Assembly: GCA_964615305.1 (NCBI GenBank)
Contig: CAZTNA010000003.1
Span: 1 to 64,000 of the forward strand
Length of the DNA: 64,000 bases
DNA from: Bog-950 sp964615305
Lineage (GTDB): Bacteria > Bacteroidota > Bacteroidia > Chitinophagales > LD1
Direction of reading: 5' to 3'
In this document: positions 52,349 to 60,937 of the stretch, piece after piece
Layout: the number at the start of each line of letters is the position of its first letter
Position numbering within the stretch: position 1 is the first letter of the stretch
Program-made: the position numbers and the translations under genes
The notes under the pieces: model-generated
Databases searched by the model: none
What the model was told of the DNA's origin: nothing
Seen by the model: only the letters and a program-made list of their open reading frames with translations

Positions 52349-55021
52349 TTAGAGTTTGCGTTGCACTTCAATCTCCTCAAACACCTCCAGCACATCGCCT
52401 GCTTGCACGTTTTGAAAATCTTTAACCACCACACCGCATTCTAATCCGCTTACTACTTCTTTAGCATCGTCTTTAAAGCGCTTCAAGCTGCTTACTACAC
52501 CGGAATGTATTACTATGCCATCGCGTATTACGCGCAATTTCGACTTGTTGAGTATGCGGCCATCGCGCACAAAACAACCGGCTACGGTACCCACTTTGCT
52601 TACGTGTATGGCGTCTTTTACATCTAAGTTGCCAATCACCTTTTCTTCGATCTTCGGCTCAAGCAAGCCTTCCATAGCGCTCTTAATTTCTTCAATAGCA
52701 TTATAGATAATTGAGTAGAGACGAATGTCCACTCCTTCTGCCTCTGCAATCTTCTTCGCGTTTTGTGATGGGCGAACGTTAAAGCCAATCACAATAGCGT
52801 CTGACGCTGTGGCCAGCAGCACATCCGATTCAGAGATAGCGCCTACCCCCTTGTGAATAATGCGTATTTGTATTTCCTCTGTAGAAAGCTTAAGCAATGA
52901 ATCTGCCAATGCTTCTACCGAACCGTCCACATCGCCTTTAATTATCAATCCAAGTTCTTTGAAATTACCTAGCGCCAAACGTCTGCCAATTTCATCAAGT
53001 GTAATATGTTTCTTGGTTCTAATGCCGGTTTCGCGTTCAATCTGTGCACGCTTAAAGGCTAACTCTTTGGCATCTGCCTCATTGTCAAACACTCTGAATT
53101 TTTCACCGGCTTGTGGCGCTCCGCTTAACCCAAGCACTTGCACCGGTACCGATGGTCCCGCTTCTTTTTTCTTTGTTCCCGTATGGTCAAACATGGCCTT
53201 AATACGACCATAATACGGACCTGCAACAATAATATCGCTCATATTCATGGTGCCATTTTGCACCAACAATGTGGCAGTATAGCCACGTCCTTTATCGAGT
53301 GTAGCTTCAATTACCGAGCCCGTAGCTAAGCGTTCGGGGTTTGCTTTTAAATCAAGTAATTCTGCCTGAAGCAAAATTTTCTCTAAAAGCAGATCAATGT
53401 TTAGCCCCTTTTTAGCAGAAATTTCCTGACTCTGATACGGCCCTCCCCATTCTTCTACTAACAAGTTCATTTGCGAAAGTTGTTCGCGAATTTTATCAGA
53501 GTTAGCTCCGTCTTTATCTATTTTGTTGAAAGCAAAAATCATTGGCACTCCGGCACTTTGCGCATGGTTAATAGCCTCTTTAGTTTGGGGCATTACGGCA
53601 TCATCAGCAGCAATAACAATCACAGCAATGTCGGTAACCTTTGCGCCACGTGCTCGCATGGCTGTAAACGCTTCGTGGCCGGGTGTATCCAAGAAAGAAA
53701 TTTTTCTTCCATCCGGGGCGGTTACTTCATACGCACCTATGTGCTGGGTTATACCTCCCGCTTCTTTTGCTACCACATTAGATTTGCGGATATAGTCGAG
53801 CAATGATGTTTTACCATGGTCAACGTGACCCATAATAGTAACAATGGGAGCGCGTGACTTTAGATCTTCCGCCTTGTCGGGTTCTTCTTCTTTAAATGAT
53901 GTTTGGTCTGCTGCTGATATAAACTCTACTTCAAAGCCGTGCTCTGCAGTTACCAACTCTATAATTGTAGCATCTAAGCGCTGATTGATTGAAACAATAA
54001 CCCCTAACCGCATACAGGTAGAAATAATCTGCACGGCAGTCATGTTCATTAGGCTGGCTAATTCAGCAGCTGAAATAAACTCCGCCACCTGCAACTTATT
54101 GTGCTGCATGTTTTCTTGTGCTGCTTCTAACTTCTCCTGAATTGCTTCGCGTTTGTTTTTCTTAAACTTAGAGCGTTCACTCTTACCCTGAGCCTGAATT
54201 TTGGCCAAGGTAGCGCGAATCTTATCTTCAATTTCCTTTTCGCTTATTTCTGTTACGCCACTCGAATCTGTTTTTGTGCTATCGCGTTTACGCTGAAAAT
54301 TCTCTACCTTTTTGTCGTTGTCGAGAGGTGCCCTTTCTTTCTTTTTCACCAATTTTCGCGTACGCTGGTGCTTTGCTCCTTCGGTGGTTTTTGGGGCTTC
54401 TTCTTTCTTCTTCGGGGGATCTACTTTGATTTCAATTTTTCCTAAAACCTTGGGGCCTTCGAGTGTTTGATACTTTGTTTCAATTTTTTCTACCGGCTCG
54501 GGTTCTGGCTCTGTTTTTTTCTTTTTGGTGGCTTTTGTTTCTTCTACAACCGGTGTTTCAATGGCCGTAGTCTCTTCTGCCAGTGGCAGAACTTCTTCTT
54601 CGGTTTTCTTTTTTCCTTTCTTTGGTTTTTCTTCGGTGTCTAACTTGCCTACAATTTTAGGGCCATCAAGTTTCTGTTTCTTGGCCGTTATTACCTCTTC
54701 AACTTCTTCTTTAACAGCTTTGCTTCCCTTCACCAAAACTTCTTTTTCTTCTGCGGTTTTTTTGGCCGGAGCAATGGTGTCGGCTGCCATTACTACTTCT
54801 TCCTTTTTGGTTTTATCTATGTTGGTGTTGTCGGCTAGTTGCTTAATAGACTTATCGGCTCCAAACTCTTTATCAAGAATTGAAGTCATTTCGGGTGTAA
54901 GTTTCGAGGTAATTTTTAGATCCTTAAATCCTTTGCCTGCAAGAAAGTCAATGATGTGTTGTGCGGTAATGTTGTAAACACTTGCCGCGGCCTGAATACG
55001 TAACGCTTTTGCTTCTGACAT
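52349..55021 (-). CDS. infB: Translation initiation factor IF-2
   Basis: 890 residues. The N-terminus begins with the IF2N-like segment (VYNITAQHIIDFLAGKGF), followed by a long low-complexity Lys/Glu-rich region (about 80-270). A second IF2N motif (LKVAEFISAAELASLM) precedes the G domain, with G1 GHVDHGKTSLL near residue 398, G3 DTPGHEAF, and G4 NKIDKDG. Domains II-IV finish the protein. IF-2 brings fMet-tRNA to the 30S subunit. It is the last gene of the rimP-nusA-infB unit, 112 bp after nusA. Confidence 0.96.
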   Translation of the reverse strand: MSEAKALRIQAAASVYNITAQHIIDFLAGKGFKDLKITSKLTPEMTSILDKEFGADKSIKQLADNTNIDKTKKEEVVMAADTIAPAKKTAEEKEVLVKGSKAVKEEVEEVITAKKQKLDGPKIVGKLDTEEKPKKGKKKTEEEVLPLAEETTAIETPVVEETKATKKKKTEPEPEPVEKIETKYQTLEGPKVLGKIEIKVDPPKKKEEAPKTTEGAKHQRTRKLVKKKERAPLDNDKKVENFQRKRDSTKTDSSGVTEISEKEIEDKIRATLAKIQAQGKSERSKFKKNKREAIQEKLEAAQENMQHNKLQVAEFISAAELASLMNMTAVQIISTCMRLGVIVSINQRLDATIIELVTAEHGFEVEFISAADQTSFKEEEPDKAEDLKSRAPIVTIMGHVDHGKTSLLDYIRKSNVVAKEAGGITQHIGAYEVTAPDGRKISFLDTPGHEAFTAMRARGAKVTDIAVIVIAADDAVMPQTKEAINHAQSAGVPMIFAFNKIDKDGANSDKIREQLSQMNLLVEEWGGPYQSQEISAKKGLNIDLLLEKILLQAELLDLKANPERLATGSVIEATLDKGRGYTATLLVQNGTMNMSDIIVAGPYYGRIKAMFDHTGTKKKEAGPSVPVQVLGLSGAPQAGEKFRVFDNEADAKELAFKRAQIERETGIRTKKHITLDEIGRRLALGNFKELGLIIKGDVDGSVEALADSLLKLSTEEIQIRIIHKGVGAISESDVLLATASDAIVIGFNVRPSQNAKKIAEAEGVDIRLYSIIYNAIEEIKSAMEGLLEPKIEEKVIGNLDVKDAIHVSKVGTVAGCFVRDGRILNKSKLRVIRDGIVIHSGVVSSLKRFKDDAKEVVSGLECGVVVKDFQNVQAGDVLEVFEEIEVQRKL

Positions 55022-55133
55022 ACTTTTGTTTTGATAAGTAAATATACCGCAAGCGATAGCTGTTGGCCATCGCCTGCAGCTATCACTTATCAGTGTTTAT
55101 ATTTCCAAAGCCCTTCATCTTTTCAGAATCGGA

Positions 55134-56387
55134 CTATTCGTTCTCCTGAAACTCACTTTCGAGTATCTTTCGAATCTCTTTGATGGTTTCTTCTTCTAAA
55201 TCGGTTCTACGAACCAATTCGTCATCGCTTAACTGCAGCACACTCTTTGCTGTATCGCAACCAATTTTCTTTAACTCATCTATCATCCAACCATCAATTT
55301 CATCGGCAAATTCTTCCAGGTCAATATCGTACTCCTCTTCATTGCCGTCTTCGTTTTCGCGGTAAACGTCTATTTCAAAACCTACAAGGCGGCTGGCGAG
55401 TTTGATGTTAACCCCACGCTTACCTATAGCCAGCGACACTTGCTCGGGTGCCAGATATACAGATATGCGCTTGGTTTCCTGGTTAATGTCAAGCGATGTA
55501 ATTTTTGCCGGTGCTAATGCTCGCTGTACCATCAAAGAAAGGTTGGTGGTATGATTGATGATATCTATATTTTCGTTTTTTAATTCGCGAACTATACCAT
55601 GAATACGCGAACCCTTTACGCCCACACATGCCCCCACTGGGTCAATACGGTCGTCAAACGACTCTACAACAACTTTTGCCTTTTCGCCCGGTTCGCGCAC
55701 AATGTTTTTAATTACTATAAGGCCATCGAAAATTTCAGGCACTTCCTGCTCCATTAATTTTGCCAAAAATGCCGTGTCGGTTCTTGAAAGTATAACCACG
55801 GGTGTTCCGTTGCGCAGCTCTACTTTTCGAATAACCGCACGAACGGTTTCGCCCTTTTTGAAAAAATCTGTTTTAATCTGTTCTGACTTGGGCAACAACA
55901 ATTCGTTACCTTCTTCATCGAGCAGTAATATTTCTTTTTTCCAAACCTGATAAACTTCGGCAGAAACTATTTCGCCTATGCGCTCGCTGTATTTTTTGTA
56001 AACCTCATCTTTTTCTAAGTCGCCCACGCGCGATGCCAGTGTTTGGCGAGCAGCCAAAATTGCTCTGCGGCCAAAGCTTTCTAACTCAATTTTTTGGTAG
56101 GTTTCTTCGCCTATATCAAAGTCTTCTTCTATTAATTGCGCTTCCGACAAACCAATTTGTGTAATTGGATTTTCTACAGCATCATCGGCTACAATTTCGC
56201 GTTTGTGCCAAATTTCTAAATCTCCCTTATCTGTATTTACAATTATGTCGAAGTTATCTACATCGCCATACTTTTTGCGAAGCAGGGTGCGAAATACATC
56301 TTCGAGCACCTTCATCATAGTAGGGCGGTCAATATTTTTCATTTGTTTGAACTCGCTAAACGAGTCAATCAGGCCTAAGCTGTTCAT
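55134..56387 (-). CDS. nusA: Transcription factor NusA
   Basis: 417 residues. The N-terminal domain starts NSLGLIDSFSEFKQMK, then S1 (VSAEVYQVWKKEILLL...), KH1 (KAKVVVESFDDRIDPVGACVGVKGSRI) and KH2 (VYLAPEQVSLAIGKRGVNIKLAS). A short acidic tail with HhH-like ELKKIGCDTAKSVLQLSDDEL ends it. NusA binds RNA polymerase and nascent RNA and modulates pausing and termination. It is the middle gene of rimP-nusA-infB. Confidence 0.96.
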   Translation of the reverse strand: MNSLGLIDSFSEFKQMKNIDRPTMMKVLEDVFRTLLRKKYGDVDNFDIIVNTDKGDLEIWHKREIVADDAVENPITQIGLSEAQLIEEDFDIGEETYQKIELESFGRRAILAARQTLASRVGDLEKDEVYKKYSERIGEIVSAEVYQVWKKEILLLDEEGNELLLPKSEQIKTDFFKKGETVRAVIRKVELRNGTPVVILSRTDTAFLAKLMEQEVPEIFDGLIVIKNIVREPGEKAKVVVESFDDRIDPVGACVGVKGSRIHGIVRELKNENIDIINHTTNLSLMVQRALAPAKITSLDINQETKRISVYLAPEQVSLAIGKRGVNIKLASRLVGFEIDVYRENEDGNEEEYDIDLEEFADEIDGWMIDELKKIGCDTAKSVLQLSDDELVRRTDLEEETIKEIRKILESEFQENE

Positions 56388-56441
56388 GGTGTTAGATTTT
56401 TTGTTTGAAGATTGGTGGTTTTAATTGGTGAATATTGTTGT

Positions 56442-56957
56442 TTAAGTTTTGAACTGAAGTGTGGCTTTTTTAATTTCTGAAAAACCGATTTGCCATTCCT
56501 GAACCGTTTCAGCTGTTATCTGTTTGCCGCCCGCTGCTTTTTTCTCCTTTGCTTTTTGTGTTTTGCTTTTTGTTTCGGCCAGTTGTTGCAACTTTATTCC
56601 GTCTTCGGTTACTTCTGTAAGTTCTGCCTCTATGGTTGTGCCATCTGTTTTTACTACTTCAAGCACACGGCCTATTCTACGCTTGTATTGGCGCGGCACA
56701 CGAAGCGGATTGCTCATGCCCGGGCTACTTACTTCCAGAATATAATTATCGGGCACAAGTCCGCTGCCGTCAAGATTTTTTTCAATGAACCTCGAAAGCT
56801 CTGCACATTCCGATATATGAATTCCTTCATCGCTGTCGGCATACACTTCTATTCGTTTGCCCTGGCTAAACTTAATGTCCACCAGAAAAAGATTTTTTTC
56901 CTGCAGCACCGGAGCCAACCACTCCTCTATTTTACTTTTTACCGTTTCGAAATTCAT
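56442..56957 (-). CDS. rimP: Ribosome maturation factor RimP
   Basis: 171 residues. The N-terminal alpha/beta domain contains FLVDIKFSQGKRIEVYAD and CAELSRFIEKNLDG, and the strongly conserved YILEVSSPGMSNPLRVPRQYKRRIGR follows. A C-terminal Sm-like barrel and a Lys-rich insert come after. It helps 30S assembly. It starts the rimP-nusA-infB operon; nusA begins 54 bp downstream. Its leader contains a nested hairpin. Confidence 0.93.
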   Translation of the reverse strand: MNFETVKSKIEEWLAPVLQEKNLFLVDIKFSQGKRIEVYADSDEGIHISECAELSRFIEKNLDGSGLVPDNYILEVSSPGMSNPLRVPRQYKRRIGRVLEVVKTDGTTIEAELTEVTEDGIKLQQLAETKSKTQKAKEKKAAGGKQITAETVQEWQIGFSEIKKATLQFKT

Positions 56958-56968
56958 ACTTCAGTTCC

Positions 56969-57032
56969 GATTTAAAACGAACCGTTTGAAAAATAAGAGA
57001 GGGGACCCGCGTCCCCTCTTTCGTTTTAAATC
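56969..57032 (-). promoter_or_regulatory. Nested hairpin in the rimP-nusA-infB leader
   Basis: GATTTAAAACGA (56969-56980) and TCGTTTTAAATC (57021-57032) form a perfect 12-bp outer stem. Inside, AGAGGGGAC (56998-57006) and GTCCCCTCT (57011-57019) form a 9-bp stem with loop CCGC. It lies 12 bp upstream of the rimP start. The inner hairpin, followed by CTTATTTTTC on the minus strand, could act as a terminator, with the outer stem as part of a switch. Confidence 0.55.
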
Positions 57033-57224
57033 TGGGGCGAATATAGGCGGTGAGTTTAATTTTCCAAAAAAGAAAAAGTTTTGTGGATGTGACGAAAATC
57101 AATAGCGGTAAGATTTTGTATAATACGGGAAGGTGTAAGCACCAACTAAATTCTAAAATTGTTTTGCTTGGCTGAATTAAATATGTTAGTTCGCGCCCTT
57201 GATAAAAATGTGATTTTGTAAGGC

Positions 57225-58373
57225 ATGCCCTTAAAAGAAGTTTACATAACCCGCAGTGCGGCATTTTTGCCCGGCAACCCTGTTTCAAACGAAGACATTG
57301 AGCAATATCTTGGTTTGATAAACAACAAGCCATCGCGTTCGCGTAGTATAGTGCTGCGCAATAATGGCATTAAGCAACGTTATTATGCTCTCGAAAAAGG
57401 TGGTAAGCCAACCCATAATAATGCGCAACTCTGCGCAGAGGCCGTTCGACAACTATTTGCCACAAACCCCAGGGAAATAAAAACTGTTCAGCTACTTGCT
57501 TGTGGAACTTCATCGCCAGATCAAATAATGCCATCGCATGGCGTAATGGTTCATGGTCTGCTGCCCGAAACAGGCCCTATAGAAGTGCTAACACCTTCCG
57601 GCAATTGTTGCGCTGGTATGCAAGCACTTAAATATGCTTATCTATCTGTAAAGACCGGTGAAGTAAACACAGCCATAAGCGTTGGTTCCGAAAGAACGTC
57701 TAAGCTAATGAGTGCTTCTTCTTTTGATGACGAGGCAAAAAAACTGGCGGCCATGGAAGAAAACCCCTATTTGGCATTTGAAAAAGATTTTTTGCGATGG
57801 ATGCTGAGCGATGGGGCGGGGGCATTTTTAGTGCAGGATAAAAAGAACGAAAACGGTCTATCGTTACGCATAGAGTGGATGGAAAGTTCATCGTATGCAC
57901 ACGAAGCGGAAACCTGTATGTATCAGGGCGGTGACAAATTGCCTGACGGAACATTGAAAGGTTATATGGATTTTAGTGCCGAAGAAATCACCGGCAATTC
58001 GGTGTTGGCCATGAAACAGGATGTGCGCTTGCTTGATGAGCACATTATTGATTTGGGCTACCGCACCCTGAAAGGAATTATAGAAAAGCACCAATTAATA
58101 ACAAGCGAGCTGGATTACTTTCTGCCGCATATCAGCAGCGAGTTTTTTAGAAAGAAAATTGCTGCCAAACTCGATGAAATGGGCATTGGCATACCTCAGG
58201 AAAAATGGTTTGGCAATTTAACTCGGGTGGGAAACGTAGGTGCAGGGTCTGTATATTTAATGATTAACGAATTGCTGAAAAGCGGTAAGCTTCAACAGGG
58301 GCAAAAACTTTTGCTGATGGTTCCTGAAAGTGCGCGCTTTGCGTACGTGTATGCATACTTAACAGTTGTATAG
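57225..58373 (+). CDS. 3-oxoacyl-ACP synthase III-type condensing enzyme
   Basis: 382 residues, thiolase fold. The Cys-His-Asn triad of FabH-type enzymes is present: Cys129 in TPSGNCCAGMQAL, His302 in LPHISSEFF, Asn337 in RVGNVGAGS. SSPDQIMPSHGVMVH and LSDGAGAFLV are also family-like. It joins two acyl chains by Claisen condensation. It is unlikely to be the housekeeping FabH, since it heads a cluster with an unknown 140-residue protein (119 bp later) and a BtrH-type acyltransferase. The most similar roles I know are ketosynthases of dialkylresorcinol or other fatty secondary products; the product here is unknown. Confidence 0.85.
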   Translation: MPLKEVYITRSAAFLPGNPVSNEDIEQYLGLINNKPSRSRSIVLRNNGIKQRYYALEKGGKPTHNNAQLCAEAVRQLFATNPREIKTVQLLACGTSSPDQIMPSHGVMVHGLLPETGPIEVLTPSGNCCAGMQALKYAYLSVKTGEVNTAISVGSERTSKLMSASSFDDEAKKLAAMEENPYLAFEKDFLRWMLSDGAGAFLVQDKKNENGLSLRIEWMESSSYAHEAETCMYQGGDKLPDGTLKGYMDFSAEEITGNSVLAMKQDVRLLDEHIIDLGYRTLKGIIEKHQLITSELDYFLPHISSEFFRKKIAAKLDEMGIGIPQEKWFGNLTRVGNVGAGSVYLMINELLKSGKLQQGQKLLLMVPESARFAYVYAYLTVV

Positions 58374-58492
58374 AACGCCTATCATTATTATCGTGATTAA
58401 AGTGATTGTAAATCAGTGCCCATAATTGCAATAATGAAAATCAGCGTTCCATTGTATTTTGCATTTTCTCTGCGCAATCGTGATGAAGCATT

Positions 58493-58915
58493 ATGAAGAA
58501 AGAAGAAATACCTCAAGACCCTTCACCGCTCGAAAAGTTTACCAAAGAGGTTTGCTATGCCGTGGATGACAAAGGCAACTACACTACCGGCCTTAGCCGC
58601 GGCTGGCAGGTAAAGGCCGATGCGCTGGGTATTGCATGGCAAGAAGCTCAAGCGCGAACTACAAACGCCAGAGAAAAAGTAAAGAGCGGAGAAGCCAGCC
58701 CTATTTTATTTTTTATGGAACTTAACCTGATGGATGTGGCAATTGTTTCTGCTTACACAGGTTTTTGGCAGTGGACAGTAAAACGGCACTTAAAGCCATC
58801 TGTTTTCAAAAATCTTTCGGATAGTAAGTTAAAGAAATATGCAGAACTATTCGATGTGAGCGTAGAAGATTTGAAGAGTTTTTTACCGCAGAAACCACAA
58901 ATTAATGCAGATTAA
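58493..58915 (+). CDS. Small cytoplasmic protein of unknown function in the ketosynthase/BtrH cluster
   Basis: 140 residues, no signal peptide. The N-terminal half is acidic/polar (EEIPQDPSPLEKFTKEVCY) and the middle has GNYTTGLSRGWQVKADALG and SPILFFMELNLMDVAIVS, then WQWTVKRHLKPSVF. It is mainly helical and ends with a segment that looks like a small helix-turn-helix (LKKYAELFDVSVEDLKSF). I do not recognise a family. Its place between a condensing enzyme and an acyltransferase suggests an accessory or regulator of the pathway. Confidence 0.7.
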   Translation: MKKEEIPQDPSPLEKFTKEVCYAVDDKGNYTTGLSRGWQVKADALGIAWQEAQARTTNAREKVKSGEASPILFFMELNLMDVAIVSAYTGFWQWTVKRHLKPSVFKNLSDSKLKKYAELFDVSVEDLKSFLPQKPQINAD

Positions 58916-58958
58916 ACGCGTGTTTATCTGCGTTCGTCTGTGGTAAACTAATTTACCC

Positions 58959-59969
58959 ATGCAACTCAACTTTCAACACATACAAGCTGCGCACTGCGAA
59001 AACGGAGTAACCACTAACCTGCTCCGGCACATGGGTATTGAGCAAATTACCGAACCTCTGGCTTTTGGTATTGGTGCTGGTATATTTTACATACACATTC
59101 CATTTTTGAAAATAAGCGGAGGCCCTGCTATTTCGTTTCGCACTATGCCGGGGCAAATTTTTACGCGCACTTGTCGCGCATTGGGTGTAAAGATTCAGCG
59201 CAAAACATTTGGCAATAAAGCAAAAGCGCAACAGTTTTTAGATAACTGCTTAACCACCGGTCAGCCAGCAGGTTGTCAGGTGGGTGTGTATCACCTCACA
59301 TATTTTCCGAAGGAGTTTCGTTTTCACTTTAACGCCCACAACTTAGTTGTTTATGGAAAGGAGGGCGACACCTATTTGGTAAGCGACCCTGTGATGGAAA
59401 CAGTAACCACCATCAGCGCGGCAGATTTAGAGCGCGTGCGTTTTGCAAAAGGTGCGCTGGCACCCAACGGGCAAATTTATTTCCCCACCACCAGCGAACC
59501 CGTTTCGGTAGAGAGAATACGCCAAGGAATTATACGCGGCATTAAACATGCTTCGTGGTTTATGACTGAAACACCTGTGCCAATTTTAGGTGTGGCGGGC
59601 ATTCGCTTTACGGCCAACAGAATTAAAACCTGGCGAGAAAATTTAGGTGTGCGCAGGGGCGGTTTATACTTAGCGCAACTGGTGCGCATGGGCGAGGAAA
59701 TAGGCACCGGTGGCGCGGGTTTCCGTTTTGTGTATGCAGCATTTTTACAACAGGCACATTCATATGTAAAGCGCGATGAGCTTTTAGAATTATCGAACCG
59801 GTTTACCACTATAGGAGACTTGTGGCGCGAATCTTCGGTGCAGGCATCGGCTATTTACAAAGGCCGCTTAACCGAGCAAAAAGATTTTAACGATATGGGC
59901 GATATGCTTCTGCAAATTGCCGATAAAGAGAAGGAAGCTTTTAAAGCGCTTTATAAAATCAAGTGGTAG
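58959..59969 (+). CDS. BtrH N-terminal / DUF4872 protein, putative acyl transferase
   Basis: 336 residues. The N-terminal BtrH-like domain has HCENGVTTNLLRHMG (the Cys-His segment of this transglutaminase-like fold, Cys13), and GQPAGCQVGVYHLTYFP with the DNLVV-like AHNLVVYGKEG strand. The C-terminal half matches DUF4872 (GIKHASWFM, LGVAGIRFTANRIKTW, GTGGAGFRFVYAAFLQQA, TIGDLWRESSVQ). BtrH moves a gamma-glutamyl chain in butirosin synthesis; relatives may transfer acyl groups from carrier proteins. It follows the condensing enzyme. Its last 51 bp recur, altered, at 60506 and in part at 61271. Confidence 0.82.
   Translation: MQLNFQHIQAAHCENGVTTNLLRHMGIEQITEPLAFGIGAGIFYIHIPFLKISGGPAISFRTMPGQIFTRTCRALGVKIQRKTFGNKAKAQQFLDNCLTTGQPAGCQVGVYHLTYFPKEFRFHFNAHNLVVYGKEGDTYLVSDPVMETVTTISAADLERVRFAKGALAPNGQIYFPTTSEPVSVERIRQGIIRGIKHASWFMTETPVPILGVAGIRFTANRIKTWRENLGVRRGGLYLAQLVRMGEEIGTGGAGFRFVYAAFLQQAHSYVKRDELLELSNRFTTIGDLWRESSVQASAIYKGRLTEQKDFNDMGDMLLQIADKEKEAFKALYKIKW
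59919..59969 (+). repeat. Terminal repeat of the btrH-like gene, copy 1
   Basis: The last 17 codons of the btrH-like gene. Copy 2 (60506-60556) matches 46 of 51 bases; the differences change only one amino acid (Ile to Leu). Confidence 0.85.
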
Positions 59970-60254
59970 CTACTGCAAAATTGTGCCATGCATTACTTCA
60001 TAAATTACAAACTTGTTTTTTGTAATCCTGAACGCCACTATTCAATTATTGAAAGTAATACAACAGTATTTGCGCTTGGCTAAGCGAGCGTTTTTACAAA
60101 GCGCATACTTTACATTGGGCAAAGCGTATGCCTGTATGCGCAGAAAAAATTTATCTAACCAACGGCTGCCCGACCCTTGCGTGTTTAGCGACTCAACAAA
60201 GTTCGCCACTTCATCAAGTGTTTTAAGTGCTTTTGCCCGTATTTCTATTTCCGT
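59970..60254 (-). pseudogene. Decayed ParE/RelE-like toxin gene
   Basis: A 95-codon frame on the minus strand directly follows the antitoxin. It reads like a Bacteroidota RelE/ParE-fold toxin: EIEIRAKALKTLDEVANFVE, GSGSRWLDKF, ALPNVKYALCKN, YCCITFNN, then IVAFRITKNKFVIYEVMHG. Two lesions are visible. The expected start is ACG (60252-60254), just after a stop in this frame, overlapping the antitoxin's end. A TGA at 60042-60044 stands where these proteins normally have Trp (FNN-W-IVAF). The frame ends at a TAG immediately after the btrH-like stop. The family call rests on motif order, not on a search. Confidence 0.7.
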
Positions 60255-60481
60255 TTTTTAAGCGATTGCTTCTGTTGCAGTTTGGTTTTTATCTGCGCAA
60301 TGCCTTCTTTAAGCGGAATGCTTTTGCCTGATGGGCGGCTGAGGTATTCTTCTATTTCTTCTTCGGTGGCTTTGCGGCCAATGCCCAATGCTATATCGCG
60401 GGCGGTAAGTTTGCGCGGCACATTTGACGATGCCAGCCCGTTGAGTTTTATCTCTGTATTGCCCGAAGAATCTTTAAGCAT
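60245..60481 (-). CDS. Small antitoxin-like protein of the first TA cassette
   Basis: 78 residues from the ATG at 60481 (MLKDSSGNTEIKLNG). The middle reads PRKLTARDIALGIGRKATEEEIEEYLSR and the end is basic (KTKLQQKQSLKKRK). It overlaps the toxin frame's start, the usual antitoxin-first order of type II systems, and has the size of an antitoxin. I do not recognise a DNA-binding family for certain. The frame is intact while its partner is broken, as expected if the antitoxin must outlive its toxin. Confidence 0.65.
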   Translation of the reverse strand: MLKDSSGNTEIKLNGLASSNVPRKLTARDIALGIGRKATEEEIEEYLSRPSGKSIPLKEGIAQIKTKLQQKQSLKKRK

Positions 60482-60505
60482 GCAACGAATATAAAACAAA
60501 TTACT

Positions 60506-60556
60506 GCCGATAAAGAGAAAGAAGCTTTTAAGGCGCTTTATAAGTTGAAGTGGTAG
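60506..60556 (+). repeat. Terminal repeat of the btrH-like gene, copy 2 (gene-end remnant)
   Basis: 51 bp encoding ADKEKEAFKALYKLKW plus stop, the same C-terminus as the btrH-like gene apart from one Ile-to-Leu change. It lies between the two TA cassettes with no gene body before it. Confidence 0.85.
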
Positions 60557-60625
60557 AACTCTATTGCCGCCTTGCTTTGCAAAGTTTACAATTTGCAAAC
60601 TTTTCTTTTATCTTCGTTTCAGGAT

Positions 60626-60937
60626 ATGCGCATAATAGCCAAGGCAACGCTCAAAAAATTCTGGGTGAAATATCCCGATGCGGAAACGCCTTTGCTAAAC
60701 TGGCATAAACTGGTGGCTGAGGCAGATTGGAAAAATCCGGCAGAGTTAAAAGCGGATATAAAGAGTGCAAGTATTGTTGGCAGCAACCGCGTAGTGTTTA
60801 ATAGAAAAGGAAACGACTACCGCTTGGTAGCAAGCATTGATTTTAAATTTCAACTCGTGTTTGTGTTGTGGATAGGCACCCACAAGCAATACGATAAGGT
60901 GGACGTAAAAACTATTACTTATGATAAAGGTGATTAA
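60626..60937 (+). CDS. higB: HigB-type toxin (mRNA interferase) of the second TA cassette
   Basis: 103 residues from the ATG at 60626 (MRIIAKATLKKFW). It matches the HigB/RelE-fold toxins that cut mRNA on ribosomes: YPDAETPLLNWHKLVAEADW, then NRVVFNRKGNDYRLVASIDF and VFVLWIGTHKQYDKVDVKTI. The basic residues in that segment are as expected, and the protein is full length. It overlaps the antitoxin gene by 17 nt, in the HigBA order (toxin first). The cassette lies between copies 2 and 3 of the btrH 3' end. Confidence 0.88.
   Translation: MRIIAKATLKKFWVKYPDAETPLLNWHKLVAEADWKNPAELKADIKSASIVGSNRVVFNRKGNDYRLVASIDFKFQLVFVLWIGTHKQYDKVDVKTITYDKGD

Noticed and set aside
60013..60261. Plus-strand open frame of 82 codons
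   Set aside because: It lies opposite the decayed toxin frame, whose minus-strand reading matches toxin motifs throughout.
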